A stretch of 64,000 bases of DNA from Lyngbya sp. PCC 8106 (GTDB lineage Bacteria; Cyanobacteriota; Cyanobacteriia; Cyanobacteriales; Microcoleaceae). The notes under the pieces are model-generated. The model had not been told where the DNA came from. It did no database searches and saw only the letters and a list, made by a program, of their open reading frames with translations. Positions 26,401 to 36,307 of this stretch are shown piece after piece; the stretch's first letter is position 1; each line of letters begins with the position of its first letter. The position numbers and the translations under genes were made by a program. Location: assembly GCF_000169095.1 (NCBI RefSeq), contig NZ_AAVU01000015.1, positions 62,001-126,000 of the forward strand, written 5' to 3'.

Positions 26401-28992
26401 TATGAATTTGGAAGGCTAGCTTGTAATTTGTTAGATAAATTTAAAACAAAAAATAATCAAGCTAAAGTTTTTAATGTCGTTTATAGTACAATTGAGCATT
26501 ATAAAAACAAAATTAGGAATACATTAGCACCTTTGATCAAAGGCTATCAAGTCGGTTTAGAAACTGGAGATTTGGAATATGGAAGCTATTGCATTCTTCA
26601 TTACTGTAATTATTCTTACTGGGCTGGAATTAATTTAAATATTTTAGAATTAGAAATGTGTCAATACAGCAGTTCTTTATACAATATAAAACAGTATAAT
26701 AACTATTACTATAATGAAATTTGTCATCAATCTATCCTAAATCTGACCGGAGAATATAAAGTTTCTCAAACTCTTTTGTTATCAGGTTCTGTCTACGACG
26801 CTCAAAAATTTATTCCGATTTATGAAAAAAATAATGATCGTTATGGATTATTTCAAACTTATTTTAATCAACTTGTTCTTTCTTTTTTATTTTACAACTT
26901 CAGTCAATCTCAACACTATGCTGTTTTAGCAGAAGAATATATTGATGGAGTTACGGGAATGATTTATATTCCTGTTTTCTACTTCTACAGCAGCCTTTCA
27001 CAACTTGCAACTTATTCTCAAACCGATCAAAATCATCAAGTTCAACTCTTACAGCAAGTAACTAAAAAGCAAGAAAAAATGAGATTATTTGCAGATCATG
27101 CGCCGATAAATTACTTACATAAATATCATTTAGTCGATGCTGAATATCATCGAGTGAAAGGGGAAAAAATAGAAGCAATTGAAGCATATGATCACGCGAT
27201 TACTTTAGCCAAAGAAAACGAATATCATCAGGAAGAAGCACTAACAAACGAACTGGCGGCTAAATTTTATTTAGACTGGGGAAAAACTAAAGTTGCTCAA
27301 ACCTATCTAATCGAAGCATACTATGGTTATGTAGCTTGGGGCGCAACAGCAAAAGTTCAACACCTAGAACAACATTATCCAGATTTACTGACTCCTATTT
27401 TAGTTCGAGAAAGTGAAGATGATCCTTTACTCAGTTATAGCTCAGTTTCATTCACTGGATATTCAAACGGTTCTAGCAAAAAAACGCAGAATTTACTCGA
27501 TTCCAGCACCGTCATTAAAGCGTGTCAAGCTCTTTCTAGTGAGATTCAACTCGATAACTTGCTTTCTACTTTACTGCAATTGGCAATCGAAAATGCAGGA
27601 GCGCAAAAATGTGCTTTAATAGAATACAAAAATGAGCAGTTAATCTTAGAAGCAATTGCCCATGCTCCTGATCATACTTTCAAAGATAAATCCCTTTCAC
27701 AACCATCTTTTGATCGTCCTTCTCTAGCGATAGAAGACTGCACCAATATTCCTCAAGCTGTGATTAATTATGTTTGGCGAACTTCAGATGCTTTAGTCTT
27801 TGAAGATGCGACAACTCAAGCCAATTGGATGAATGATCCCTACTTACAGCAGCAACAACCGAAGTCGGTTTTATGTTGTCCGATTGCCAAGCAAAATCAA
27901 ATTATTGGTATCTTGTATTTAGAAAATAATTTAATTACAGCCGCCTTTACTCCCGAACGGTTACAACTTTTAAAGTTAATTACAACTCAAGCCGCTATTT
28001 CTCTAGAAAATGCTCGACTCTATAACAATTTAACAATCGCAAAAGCGGATTTAGAAACAGCTAACCAAACTCTTGAACAAAAAGTGCAGCAACGCACCCA
28101 AGAACTACATGACAAAAATCAAGATTTAGTCGAGACTCTCAAAACGTTAAAACAGACTCAAACTCAACTGATTCAAACGGAAAAAATGTCGAGTTTAGGA
28201 CAGTTGGTGGCGGGAGTTGCTCACGAAATCAATAATCCGGTTAACTTTATCTATGGTAATCTTGTTCCGGCTCAAGAATATACTGAAGATTTATTAAAGG
28301 TGATTACAGCGTATCAGCAATATTATCCTGAACCCAATACATTTATTCAAAATATCATTGAACAAGTTGATTTAGAGTTTCTCATTGAAGATTTGCCTAA
28401 ACTGTTAAATTCTATGAAAATTGGTGCAACTCGGATCAAAGAAATTGTTGAATCTTTGCGAAACTTTTCTCGTTTAGATGAAGCCGAAGTCAAATTAGTC
28501 AATATTCATCACGGAATTGACTCCACTTTAATGATTTTGCAGAATCACCTCAAGGCAAAAGCGGATTCACCTGGAATTCAAATTGTCAAAAACTATGGGA
28601 ATTTATCACAGATCAACTGTTATCCAGGCCAGCTTAATCAGGTATTTATGAATATTATTGCCAACGGGATTGATGCTCTAAAATCTGGTCAACCCAAAGC
28701 TGACACTCCGGCAACTCTTACGATTACTACAGAAGAAACAATCGATCAAATAGTCCGAATTCGCATCGCTGATAATGGTATGGGCATGAGTGAACAGGTG
28801 CAGAAACAGATTTTTGATCCGTTTTTCACGACTAAACCTGTAGGTAAAGGAACAGGGCTGGGCTTGGCGATTAGCTATCAAATCATCGTTGAACGTCACC
28901 GAGGTCAATTACATTGCATTTCTGCTTTCGGTGAAGGGACAGAATTTATCATTGAAATCCCACTCCAACAGACTGCTACTAGCAAAGCCTAA
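23440..28992 (+). CDS. Trifunctional Ser/Thr kinase - AAA ATPase - sensor histidine kinase
   Basis: This 1,850-residue protein has several domains in order. A Ser/Thr kinase (about 8-275) has HKDIKPHN at about 133, LIDFS in place of DFG near 154, and [20 protein letters not shown]. An AAA-type ATPase (about 310-500) has Walker A GLSGIGKS near 347 and FLDDLQWSD near 470. A long helical TPR-like region follows (about 700-1330), then a GAF domain (about 1357-1518), a coiled coil, and a histidine kinase (phospho-His in GVAHEINNP near 1593; [26 protein letters not shown]). Such proteins are typical of filamentous cyanobacteria; some affect heterocysts or stress responses. No response regulator is adjacent. 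Soluble, no membrane segment. Confidence 0.95.
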   Translation: MKPVIGYQFHEQIYVSSRTLVYRALRESDQKPVVVKLCRHLYPSFSELAQYRNAYALVANLDLPGVVRMLALEPVEQRLMLVMEDLGGVSLSQHLNQRDTPWGNDTNSLTEFLQIALQIAETLEQLHHHKIIHKDIKPHNIIIHPQTQNIKLIDFSCASQLPKETPEICSPSRLEGTLAYLSPEQTGRMNRGIDYRSDFYSLGVTFYQLLTGQLPFDSDDPMEMIHSHIARQPKPIIELNSNIPEVINDLVLKLMSKMPESRYQSALGIKKDVKKCLYLLQKTGKFKRFDLARNEIKNHFLISDKLYGRKEEVKILLATFERVSGLFNLEQNSCQSKLELMLIVGLSGIGKSALVNEIHKPIVEKKGYFISGKFDQYQRDIPFSAWINALRDLIKQILSEPENKVKVMTAKLQKVLGEEGQVLVDVIPELELLIGEQSPVTELSFSAAQNRFNLLFQKFIRVFAQPEHPLVIFLDDLQWSDLGSLQLIQLLTEVSASCHLLLIGSYRDNEVSSSHPLIHTIDNIKKLGVPVNKITLQPLSQSALNQLVADTLNCSLEIALPLTQQVEYKTQGNPFFTAQFLKSLQAEGLIFYDLKHNQWQYKLNPIKVLAQNQDIIELIASQLKKLPPETQEILQFAACIGHQFDLATLSLILGKTWSKTASAFWRSLQEGFILPEDESYKFYQQSCDDRLPLTIQELNNPNYHFLHDRVQQAAYSLISEDKKASTHLTIGRILLQNLSLKKQEDKIFDIVNHLNYAFELITQPEQREELARLNLQAGKKAKASIAYQTSSYYFDLGINLLDSLCWQSQYNLALSLYEEAAESNYLSGDFKSMSLLIDTVLENSHEILDKIKVYEIKIQAYIAQGKTRSALKTALSVLEMMGISLPENPSQSEIKNYIKRTQTALAGREISELYNLPFLEDELKLAQIKILSTLFSIAFVSQPNLLPIVVCEPVRLYLEAGIYENSSFSFATYGLILCSLEQNIEAGYEFGRLACNLLDKFKTKNNQAKVFNVVYSTIEHYKNKIRNTLAPLIKGYQVGLETGDLEYGSYCILHYCNYSYWAGINLNILELEMCQYSSSLYNIKQYNNYYYNEICHQSILNLTGEYKVSQTLLLSGSVYDAQKFIPIYEKNNDRYGLFQTYFNQLVLSFLFYNFSQSQHYAVLAEEYIDGVTGMIYIPVFYFYSSLSQLATYSQTDQNHQVQLLQQVTKKQEKMRLFADHAPINYLHKYHLVDAEYHRVKGEKIEAIEAYDHAITLAKENEYHQEEALTNELAAKFYLDWGKTKVAQTYLIEAYYGYVAWGATAKVQHLEQHYPDLLTPILVRESEDDPLLSYSSVSFTGYSNGSSKKTQNLLDSSTVIKACQALSSEIQLDNLLSTLLQLAIENAGAQKCALIEYKNEQLILEAIAHAPDHTFKDKSLSQPSFDRPSLAIEDCTNIPQAVINYVWRTSDALVFEDATTQANWMNDPYLQQQQPKSVLCCPIAKQNQIIGILYLENNLITAAFTPERLQLLKLITTQAAISLENARLYNNLTIAKADLETANQTLEQKVQQRTQELHDKNQDLVETLKTLKQTQTQLIQTEKMSSLGQLVAGVAHEINNPVNFIYGNLVPAQEYTEDLLKVITAYQQYYPEPNTFIQNIIEQVDLEFLIEDLPKLLNSMKIGATRIKEIVESLRNFSRLDEAEVKLVNIHHGIDSTLMILQNHLKAKADSPGIQIVKNYGNLSQINCYPGQLNQVFMNIIANGIDALKSGQPKADTPATLTITTEETIDQIVRIRIADNGMGMSEQVQKQIFDPFFTTKPVGKGTGLGLAISYQIIVERHRGQLHCISAFGEGTEFIIEIPLQQTATSKA

Positions 28993-28996
28993 CCTT

Positions 28997-30259
28997 TTAT
29001 GGAATATTTGCCGGAGGAAGTCTGGGGATAGATTTTCGGAGTCGCATGGCTTCGCCGACAGTAACATTAACTTGAGCGCCAATCAACATCACTAACGAAC
29101 TAATGTAAAGCCACAAAAGCAAAATAATAAACGCACCAATCGCGCCATAAGTGAGGTTATAATTGCCAAAATGGGTAACGTATAGGCGAAACAAATTAGA
29201 AATCACAGCCCATGAAATCGCGGCTAAAATTGCTCCTGGAACAAGAGGCGTTTCGGGTTGTCGTTTACTCGGCCCAAAGCGATAAATTAAAGCAAAATTA
29301 GTCGCTACAATTCCTAACGCAATCGGCCATCGTAACTGTTTCCAGGTACTCGGTAAGGTTTTGACTAATAAACATTGCTGTACGGGAGGTTGTTCCAGAC
29401 AGTCTTTAATTTGATCGAGGGGACAGGTTCCCACGGTTTCGAGAATACAACTTTGACGGGCGAGAATTTCAACAACGATATCACTGATAAACACCAACCC
29501 ACAGGCGATAATCAGTAATAGGATACTACCCACAGCCAGAGCAATCGCAATTAATTTGGCTTCCCAAAAGGGTCGGAGGCGATCTTTGGGGACTCGATGG
29601 ATGTGGTTGAGGGCCACCATTGCTGAACCAATCACCGCAGAAAACAGCCAAATCGAAACTAAAAAACTAAAGGAAAATATTTCTTCGCTGTTGTTGAGCA
29701 ACATTCGTTCCCAAACGCTGGCAATTTGAACTTGGACTTCTTGGGGAACAACAACCGCGACGAGAGTTGCCATTTCCTGAAGGGTATTCTGCAACGAGTT
29801 TGATAAACTAATTGCCGCAATAATCGCCAACAAAGCCGGAAACAGACCTAAGATAGAGTTATAAGCCATTTCTGCCGAAAGACCATTCAGGCGTTGTTCA
29901 GCAGTGCGAATCGCGACTTGCTTGATGGTTGTCCAGTTGATATACAGAAAAAAGCCAAAAAAGCGAAAGATGACCTGGGGAATTTTTCTAAAAATGCCTT
30001 TGAGATAGCGGTACAGACGAATTAACAGATCGGCTGTTGTCTCCGCTGCATCTTCGAGGGAGGTCTTGAGTTTGTTATCAGAGAGAGCTTGTTTCCATTT
30101 TCTTGGGTTAAACTCAGGTGAGATCCCAAACAGTCGAGCCACTCGTTTAAATAAGGTTTTGAGAATAGCCCAAACCCAGGAAAACAGAGTGACTAAGAGA
30201 TTGGCGACTAGCTCTGCCAACCGTTCGACGAGCCGATGAATCGAGATCAGGTTGAACAC
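28997..30259 (-). CDS. YihY/virulence factor BrkB family membrane protein
   Basis: This 420-residue protein has a basic N-terminal part and about six hydrophobic segments from residue 100 on. It contains the family hallmark LSAEMAYNSILGLFPALLAI (about 128-147) and, near the C-terminus, YGAIGAFIILLLWLYISSLV. The family was once annotated as RNase BN; its function is not settled. The start is GTG at 30259. It converges with the sensor kinase (4-bp gap) and diverges from the coiled-coil protein gene. Confidence 0.9.
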   Translation of the reverse strand: MFNLISIHRLVERLAELVANLLVTLFSWVWAILKTLFKRVARLFGISPEFNPRKWKQALSDNKLKTSLEDAAETTADLLIRLYRYLKGIFRKIPQVIFRFFGFFLYINWTTIKQVAIRTAEQRLNGLSAEMAYNSILGLFPALLAIIAAISLSNSLQNTLQEMATLVAVVVPQEVQVQIASVWERMLLNNSEEIFSFSFLVSIWLFSAVIGSAMVALNHIHRVPKDRLRPFWEAKLIAIALAVGSILLLIIACGLVFISDIVVEILARQSCILETVGTCPLDQIKDCLEQPPVQQCLLVKTLPSTWKQLRWPIALGIVATNFALIYRFGPSKRQPETPLVPGAILAAISWAVISNLFRLYVTHFGNYNLTYGAIGAFIILLLWLYISSLVMLIGAQVNVTVGEAMRLRKSIPRLPPANIP

Positions 30260-30325
30260 TTGTCGAAGTCTAAACTATCCTCATTTTAAAATGTCAGTAT
30301 TAAACAGTCCCCAGAAAATTTTGAT

Positions 30326-30955
30326 ATGTCTCAGGATGTCCGGCAGTGGTTAGATGAGATTAAACGGTTAAAGCAGCAGTTGACGCAAGTGCAACGGGAT
30401 CGGGATGCGGCGATTGAGAGTGCTAACCAGTGGCGTCAGCTTTATAGTACCGAAGCTCAACAACGACGTGAAGAAGTTAAACGTAACCAAGAGATGATCG
30501 CGACTTTGCGATCGCAGCTTGAACAGTTGCAACAAAAGTTCTCGGTTCCGACATCTGAAATTTTCTCGAAGGTGTCGATTAACCGAGAGATTGAGCGACT
30601 GGCTTCAGAAGATGAGTTGAAGGTGAAATTAGTGGAAGTGATGCTCGAACGCGATCGCGCTCGGGATCAAATTCGTCAGTTAGATGAGTCTCTCGAAAAA
30701 GAAAAGGCGAATCATCTCCAAACCCGCAATAGTTTAACGACGGCTTTGGGAGATACTGTTGATTTGTTAACCAAAGCCCAAGGTCAATCTTCATCCGATC
30801 ATCGGGCTAAAAAGAAACCCCAAATTGAACTGTTACCCCCGGAGGCTTTTGAGGAAGAAGGTTCTTCTCAATTTGCTCAACTCCCCGAAGGTACTCAACT
30901 GCCTTTACCTCAGCTTCCGCCAACTGATGAATCTACTTCTGAGTCTGAAGACTAG
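30326..30955 (+). CDS. Coiled-coil protein, cyanobacterial, unknown function
   Basis: This 209-residue protein is highly charged. Two long helices rich in heptads (about residues 5-75 and 85-150) are joined by a short segment (FSVPTSEIFSKVSINREI). The C-terminus is low in complexity, with Pro, Glu and Ser. No membrane segment or enzyme motif. I do not recognise a named family. It shares a 66-bp divergent promoter region with the YihY-family gene. Confidence 0.75.
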   Translation: MSQDVRQWLDEIKRLKQQLTQVQRDRDAAIESANQWRQLYSTEAQQRREEVKRNQEMIATLRSQLEQLQQKFSVPTSEIFSKVSINREIERLASEDELKVKLVEVMLERDRARDQIRQLDESLEKEKANHLQTRNSLTTALGDTVDLLTKAQGQSSSDHRAKKKPQIELLPPEAFEEEGSSQFAQLPEGTQLPLPQLPPTDESTSESED

Positions 30956-30980
30956 ACAGTTGGTTGGGGGTTGAGGACGC

Positions 30981-32072
30981 TTAAAAGCCCATAACTTTAG
31001 CTACTTCTTCAATATTGGGGGCGATTCCTTGTTTGAAGGGGTTATTGCAGTGTTCGATAGCGGTGCTGGGATCTTTTAAGCCATTTCCAGTCAGGACACA
31101 GACAATTGTGGCTCCGGTGGGGACTTGATCTTTGACTTTGAGTAAACCTGCAACCGAAGCAGCACTGGCGGGTTCACAAAATATGCCTTCTTCTGAGGCG
31201 AGTAGTCGATAAGCGGCTAAAATTTCCTCATCGGTGACAGCAGAGAAACTTCCCTGACTGGCTTGTTGGGCGGCGATCGCTAGGTTCCAACTGGCGGGGT
31301 TGCCGATGCGGATGGCGGTGGCTATGGTTTCGGGTGCGGCGATCGGATGACCTTGGACGATGGGGGCGGCTCCGGCGGCCTGAAATCCCATCATTTGGGG
31401 GAGGCGGGTACAACGGTTATCGGCGTGATATTGACAAAATCCCATCCAGTAGGCGGAAATATTTCCAGCGTTGCCAACGGGGATACACAGCCAGTCGGGA
31501 GCATCCCCTAAAGCATCGACAACTTCAAAGGCTCCGGTTTTTTGACCTTCTAAGCGGTAAGGATTGACGGAATTGACTAAGGTGACGGGATAATGATCCG
31601 CGACTTCTCGGACGATGTTTAAGGCTTGGTCAAAGTTGCCTTGAATGGCTAAAACTTCGGCGCCGTAGAGCAAGGCTTGGGCGAGTTTTCCCATCGCCAC
31701 ATAGCCATCGGGAATGATCACAAAGGCTTTTAATCCGGCTCGTCGAGCATAGGCAGCCGCTGAAGCGGAGGTGTTTCCGGTACTGGCACAGATGACGGCA
31801 GAACATCCTTCTTCCTTGGCTTTGGAAATAGCCATCGTCATCCCCCGATCTTTGAAGCTGCCTGTGGGGTTGAGTCCGTCGTATTTGACGTAAACTTGGA
31901 CTTGTTTGCCGATGATTTGGGCGATCGTCGGGACTGGAAGCAAGGGGGTGTTGCCTTCTTGCAACGTGATCACGGGTGTTGCTTCGGTGACAGGCAAATA
32001 AGGGCGGTATGTTTCAATTAAACCAGGCCAGTTCTTGAGTTGAACTTGATTTGGCGATAGAGTCAGCGTCAT
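30981..32072 (-). CDS. thrC: Threonine synthase
   Basis: This 363-residue PLP enzyme converts O-phosphohomoserine to threonine. The PLP lysine is in [11 protein letters not shown] (about residues 71-81). [19 protein letters not shown] (about 96-114) and the phosphate-binding [12 protein letters not shown] (about 198-209) are intact, as is the C-terminal [12 protein letters not shown]. This is the shorter bacterial form. It stands alone. Confidence 0.96.
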   Translation of the reverse strand: MTLTLSPNQVQLKNWPGLIETYRPYLPVTEATPVITLQEGNTPLLPVPTIAQIIGKQVQVYVKYDGLNPTGSFKDRGMTMAISKAKEEGCSAVICASTGNTSASAAAYARRAGLKAFVIIPDGYVAMGKLAQALLYGAEVLAIQGNFDQALNIVREVADHYPVTLVNSVNPYRLEGQKTGAFEVVDALGDAPDWLCIPVGNAGNISAYWMGFCQYHADNRCTRLPQMMGFQAAGAAPIVQGHPIAAPETIATAIRIGNPASWNLAIAAQQASQGSFSAVTDEEILAAYRLLASEEGIFCEPASAASVAGLLKVKDQVPTGATIVCVLTGNGLKDPSTAIEHCNNPFKQGIAPNIEEVAKVMGF

Positions 32073-32326
32073 CTCAGTTTGGGGTTTGATTTACTTTTTA
32101 AGGGGTTGACAAATCAAAGATTAAGTGCAGTGTGGCGAATTATGGAAATTTTCACCGTTAGGATGCTCAATCAGTTGACAGAGCGGAGGGTTAAATGCGA
32201 TTCTTAATCCCAGTTTACCGTGTTTATCACAACTGATTAGAAAAACAAAACGATTTTGCACTACTCTTAATCAGAGTTTACGTTTAGGTTACGGTATAGT
32301 TAACACTTGTAAGTAAATATATTCAG

Positions 32327-32614
32327 ATGCCTAGTCAACTGCTGATGTCAACACATTCATCTACTTTATCCCGGCCTGAGAACTTGGATGCAACGGTTAA
32401 ACAGGCTAGCCGTCCGGCGGACTCATCTGCTTCTAAACCCCTACAACTCGGCTTGCTTAAGTGTCCATACAATGTTGATCAGCAAGTGAAACTGCTTCAC
32501 CTGCAAGCTGAGGTGGATACGCTGCTATTGCAACTGCAAACCCTCAAGCAGCAACGTTCGATCACTCCGATGTCAGAAGACCTCGACACCGTATCCAGCC
32601 AGCACAAGCCGTAA
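32327..32614 (+). CDS. Small conserved cyanobacterial protein
   Basis: This 95-residue protein has a variable Ser/Ala-rich N-terminus and a conserved-looking block, LLKCPYNVDQQVKLLHLQAE then VDTLLLQLQTLKQQR (about residues 44-78), probably a coiled coil. I recall the block from cyanobacterial proteins without assigned function. A second ATG at residue 7 is an alternative start. The 250 bp upstream, shared with thrC, hold no other gene. Confidence 0.7.
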   Translation: MPSQLLMSTHSSTLSRPENLDATVKQASRPADSSASKPLQLGLLKCPYNVDQQVKLLHLQAEVDTLLLQLQTLKQQRSITPMSEDLDTVSSQHKP

Positions 32615-32820
32615 GAGTACAATTTGATTGAGCAAATGCCATTGCTCTTGTAAACTGAGAGAGGGCTAACATTGCATTACCCATTTAATCTCATTCTTGA
32701 TCGAAGGTTAAATTGGGTTTATTCCTGCTTTCTCTGATGACAAAAGTCGGAAAATTGCTCTACAATTATTTGAGCTTCCACCTCAACCCTTTAATTCCTA
32801 TCTGGGAGTTAGAGTATTTT

Positions 32821-32888
32821 CCAGGGTTAATTGTCCTGGCCATTTAAAACTGTATTAAGAACACGCCAACTCCACTGTTTGGTGTGTT
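32821..32888 (+). promoter_or_regulatory. Hairpins in the desA leader
   Basis: CCAGG...CCTGG (32821-32839) and AACACGCCAA...TTGGTGTGTT (32860-32888) form two inverted repeats, the second ending 23 bp before the desA start and not followed by a T-tract. They may lie in the 5' untranslated region of desA. A regulatory role, for instance in cold response, is inference. Confidence 0.35.
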
Positions 32889-32911
32889 GATTCTACTGAG
32901 AAAAATCATCC

Positions 32912-33955
32912 ATGACCCTATCTATCGAAAGTCCAGAGAGTCTAAAATCGACTCAAAACAAGTCTGATTTGCGTTTGAGAGATATTATAAAAACTTTGCC
33001 GCGTGAAGTTTTCATCAAAAACAAACGTAAGGCTTGGAGTGTAGTCATTATCAATGTCAGTCTTGTGATTTTAGGCTACATTGCCATTGCCTTTTCTCCG
33101 TGGTACTTACTTCCTATAGCTTGGATTTTTACCGGAACTGCATTAACCGGTTTTTTTGTGATTGGCCATGATTGTGGTCATCGTTCTTTTGCCAATCGTC
33201 GCTGGGTGAATGACTTGGTGGGTCATCTGGTCATGTTGCCCCTAATTTACCCGTTTCATGGGTGGAGAATTGGTCACAATCACCACCACAAACACACCAA
33301 TAAAATGAGTGAGGATAATGCTTGGCATCCCTGGACGACTGAAGTTTATGAAAACTTTGACCGAGTGACTCAGGTAGCCTATCACTTAGGTCGAGGACGG
33401 GCCTGGTGGATTGCTTCTATTTTACACTGGGGAAATGTCCATTTTTACTGGCCAGAATTTGAAGGCAAACAACGAGAACAGGTGAAGTTTTCGGCTTTAG
33501 TTGTGATTGGATTTGCTGCCATTGCCTTTCCCACTTTAATTGCAACCACCGGAATTTGGGGATTTGTTAAGTTTTGGTTGGTGCCTTGGTTGGTCTACCA
33601 TTTCTGGATGAGTACCTTTACTTTAGTTCACCATACTTTTCCTGATATTCCGTTTAGCACTCCCGAAAAGTGGCATGAAGCAACCGCACAATTATCTGGG
33701 AGTGTTCACTGCAATTATCCGGGTTGGGTAGAGTTTCTCTGTCACGATATTAACGTTCATGTTCCTCACCATATCTGCACTGCTATTCCGTCTTATAACC
33801 TGCGAACAGCCTACAGCAGCATCAAGGAAAATTGGGGAGAATATCTCTATCCTGAACAGAATTTTTCTTGGGAATTGATGACGGAGATTACCGATCAATG
33901 TCACTTCTACGACGAAGAAAACTGTTATAAATCTTTCAAGGAGTATTATCGATAA
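32912..33955 (+). CDS. desA: Acyl-lipid delta-12 fatty acid desaturase
   Basis: This 347-residue membrane desaturase has the three His boxes: GHDCGHRSF (about 88-96), [10 protein letters not shown] (about 124-133) and [16 protein letters not shown] (about 284-299). It has paired hydrophobic segments (about 42-85 and 195-235). The pattern and the N-terminal [20 protein letters not shown] match DesA, which introduces the second double bond in thylakoid glycerolipids. DesA genes are usually cold-induced. A strong terminator follows. Confidence 0.93.
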   Translation: MTLSIESPESLKSTQNKSDLRLRDIIKTLPREVFIKNKRKAWSVVIINVSLVILGYIAIAFSPWYLLPIAWIFTGTALTGFFVIGHDCGHRSFANRRWVNDLVGHLVMLPLIYPFHGWRIGHNHHHKHTNKMSEDNAWHPWTTEVYENFDRVTQVAYHLGRGRAWWIASILHWGNVHFYWPEFEGKQREQVKFSALVVIGFAAIAFPTLIATTGIWGFVKFWLVPWLVYHFWMSTFTLVHHTFPDIPFSTPEKWHEATAQLSGSVHCNYPGWVEFLCHDINVHVPHHICTAIPSYNLRTAYSSIKENWGEYLYPEQNFSWELMTEITDQCHFYDEENCYKSFKEYYR

Positions 33956-33979
33956 AACCTTGATTTAAAATAAATTTTA

Positions 33980-34008
33980 GAGGCGTTCTCCCAGAACGTC
34001 TTTTTTTT
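33980..34008 (+). terminator. Rho-independent terminator of desA
   Basis: GGCGTTCT-CCC-AGAACGTC forms a stem followed by eight T residues. A nearly identical hairpin follows rpiA (46.18 kb). Confidence 0.88.
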
Positions 34009-34033
34009 GGGTCAAAGTTTGATTGATTTTGAA

Positions 34034-34465
34034 TTAGATACCCTCGCTCTCAATCAACTTCATCGCTTGATTTAAAAGTTCTTCTCGATTAACAATTTCT
34101 TCTAATTCTTGCGGGTCATAACGCCCTTCTTCAACTTCGAGGGAGGCTTGATCAATTGCGTTTAAATAGGCTTCTTCTAGAGTTTCTAGCAGTTCTTCTT
34201 GATTGAGATAATAACCTCCCGTTTGGCGGCGTTTATTTTCCCGTTGAATTTCTCGAACTGAATTGCGAATGGAAACATCCCATGAACGAGTTGTCCGATT
34301 TTCAGCTTGTTTTTTAATTAAATGTAGCAGCAAAATAATCCCGTAACTGCGAATTGTCTTTAAAATTGCTTTTCGACCCATTTCTTCTAACTCGTCAATT
34401 AGGGTTAATGATCCTTTGAGATCACCTTTCAGTAGTAATTCTTTTAACTCTAGAATTTCTTCCAT
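34034..34465 (-). CDS. DUF29-family protein
   Basis: This 143-residue protein begins EEILELKELLLKGDLKGSLT and contains GYGI-like SYGIILLLHLIKKQAENRTT then RSWDVSIRNSVREIQ. The His/Lys-rich helix and the RSW-x-x-SIRNSV motif match DUF29 proteins, which are numerous in cyanobacteria and have no proven function. It is mainly helical and acidic at the C-terminus. It converges with desA and marks the left edge of the ParA/DprA region. Confidence 0.82.
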   Translation of the reverse strand: MEEILELKELLLKGDLKGSLTLIDELEEMGRKAILKTIRSYGIILLLHLIKKQAENRTTRSWDVSIRNSVREIQRENKRRQTGGYYLNQEELLETLEEAYLNAIDQASLEVEEGRYDPQELEEIVNREELLNQAMKLIESEGI

Positions 34466-34778
34466 AACCCGAGAATAAAGTGAGGATGGTTTTATTTTAG
34501 CGTTTCAGTTAGATCCCATTGAGAAGAACCTCTCCCTAAATCCCTCTCCTAAAAGGCGAGGGACTTTGAAATTGATCGGGGTTCGGAGGGTGAGATCAAT
34601 AGTCCAATCAACTTTGATTGAATTAATCAGTCAATATGTGTTTCCATATTATCAAAATAAAACCTCGTTTTAATTATAAGTTTTTTAAACAAAAAAATTA
34701 GGAATTGGGGAAGCCTCATGATAGGATAAAAACAGAGCAAGTCCTTCCGATCAGATTAACGTGATACGGAGTTAACCC
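34466..34778. other. Intergenic region with a dispersed CCCTCTCC/GGCGAGGG repeat
   Basis: This 313-bp region separates DUF29 and the ParA fusion gene, which diverge. At 34531-34566 it has CCTCTCCCTAAATCCCTCTC then CTAAAAGGCGAGGGACTTTG, a dispersed repeat of the same design as those in alaS and at 44.53 kb. The remainder is AT-rich and probably holds both promoters. Confidence 0.65.
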
Positions 34779-36305
34779 TTGAGTTTTAATCCTGCATTGT
34801 GTCGAAATGAAAGGGAAGTTGAGAGTAAACTGATTGTTAGTTATTTGTTACCGCAGTTGGGATATACCCCTAATACTTGGCATCAAGAAGTAACATTCGG
34901 CAATATTCGGTTAGATTTCTTATCCTTTGCAGCACAAGTTATTCCCTTTAAAGTTGATGCTGATTCTCCATTAAGTGTTGTGATGGAGGCGAAGCATCCC
35001 AATCAAAATTTGAATCGTCACCTTCAAAAACTGCGGCGTTATTTAACCAGTTTGAGCGTCAGATATGGACTAATCACCAATGGGAAAGAAATCCGAATTT
35101 ATCAACGGGTTGATGATAATATTGAGTTAGTTTTTCAATGTATTGGGGAGGAAGTCGAAGCCAAAATCGAGGAAATTCGAGGTTTAATTGGTCGAGAATC
35201 GCTTAAATCTAGACACGAAATTACTCCTGTATCTTCTGATGAATCAGATGATAATAGTCCAGTTATTGTCGAAAATGAAGACATAAAACCGATTCCGATT
35301 TCCGAGAAAAATTCTGAACAGACTCCAATTTCAACAGAAAACGAACAAACAGAATCCAATCAAGAATTCTCTCCATTTCCATCAGTTGTATCTCAAAGTT
35401 CTATTCTGGAAAGGACAAGTAACATGAAAATTATTGCCGTTTATCATAATAAAGGTGGTGTCGGTAAAACCACCACTGTTGTTAATTTAGCAGCCGCTTT
35501 AAGTAAGAAAGGTTATCGAGTTTTAGTGATTGACTTAGATAGTCAGGCTAATACAACCTTCGCAATGGGATTAGTCAAGTTTCAATTTGATGAGGAAGAT
35601 AATATTAAAGATTCCTATGTTTATCATTTTCTAAAATCTGGAGAACTTGACTTTGTTTCTGATGTTGCCAAAAAGTCTGATGGATTTAATGAGCCAGAAA
35701 TTGATGTCATTCCTGCTCATATTGACTTAATCCAACATCAAGATTTTTTAAAGAATATTCAAGCGACTCCTTTCAGACTCCCGAGCAAACTGAAGCGGGC
35801 AGAGAATGACTATGATATCGTAATTATAGATACTCCTCCATCCCGTGATTTATATGCACAACTCCCTCTGATTGCTGCCGATTATTTAATTATACCATCG
35901 GATCTCAAACCTTTTGCGAATCAAGGATTATCTAATGTTAAAACCTTAATTAAAGACGTTAACGAGTTTCGGATGTCAAGCGGACGAACCCCAATCAATC
36001 TTTTGGGTGTTCTTCCTTCTAAAATAGCCACTAACGCTCGATACTTACAATATGTATTTCCGCGACAAAAAAAAGTAATTCCTGAAAAATATGAACTTCC
36101 ACTCATGGATAGTGTTATTTTTGAAAGAACGGCTTTATCTCAATGTCTAAATGAGACAATTATTGTAGGAGAATTAGAAATTGCCGAACCCCAGTCTATT
36201 TTTAAATACGCAGAAAAAAATTCCTCAGCAAGTAATGCTGCTAGTCAATCTATCGAGGAATTTGAAGCACTGGCTACAGAAGTTTTAAGAAAAATGGGAG
36301 TTTAA
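34779..36305 (+). CDS. HsdR-type nuclease domain fused to a ParA-family ATPase
   Basis: This 508-residue protein has two parts. Residues 1-140 match the N-terminal nuclease domain of type I restriction HsdR subunits, with PD-(D/E)XK-like residues E15, D46 and E70-A-K72, plus HPNQNLNRHLQKLRRY and YGLITNGKEIRIY. An acidic linker follows (about 145-215). Residues 216-508 are a ParA/Soj ATPase: KGGVGKTT (225-232), VIDLDSQANTT and IVIIDTPPS. The start is TTG with GGAG 7 nt upstream. A second ATG at 35424 has AAAGGA upstream and would yield ParA alone. ParA proteins position plasmids or protein cargo; the nuclease fusion is unusual. The ParB-like gene follows after 2 bp. Confidence 0.88.
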   Translation: MSFNPALCRNEREVESKLIVSYLLPQLGYTPNTWHQEVTFGNIRLDFLSFAAQVIPFKVDADSPLSVVMEAKHPNQNLNRHLQKLRRYLTSLSVRYGLITNGKEIRIYQRVDDNIELVFQCIGEEVEAKIEEIRGLIGRESLKSRHEITPVSSDESDDNSPVIVENEDIKPIPISEKNSEQTPISTENEQTESNQEFSPFPSVVSQSSILERTSNMKIIAVYHNKGGVGKTTTVVNLAAALSKKGYRVLVIDLDSQANTTFAMGLVKFQFDEEDNIKDSYVYHFLKSGELDFVSDVAKKSDGFNEPEIDVIPAHIDLIQHQDFLKNIQATPFRLPSKLKRAENDYDIVIIDTPPSRDLYAQLPLIAADYLIIPSDLKPFANQGLSNVKTLIKDVNEFRMSSGRTPINLLGVLPSKIATNARYLQYVFPRQKKVIPEKYELPLMDSVIFERTALSQCLNETIIVGELEIAEPQSIFKYAEKNSSASNAASQSIEEFEALATEVLRKMGV

Positions 36306-36307
36306 AA

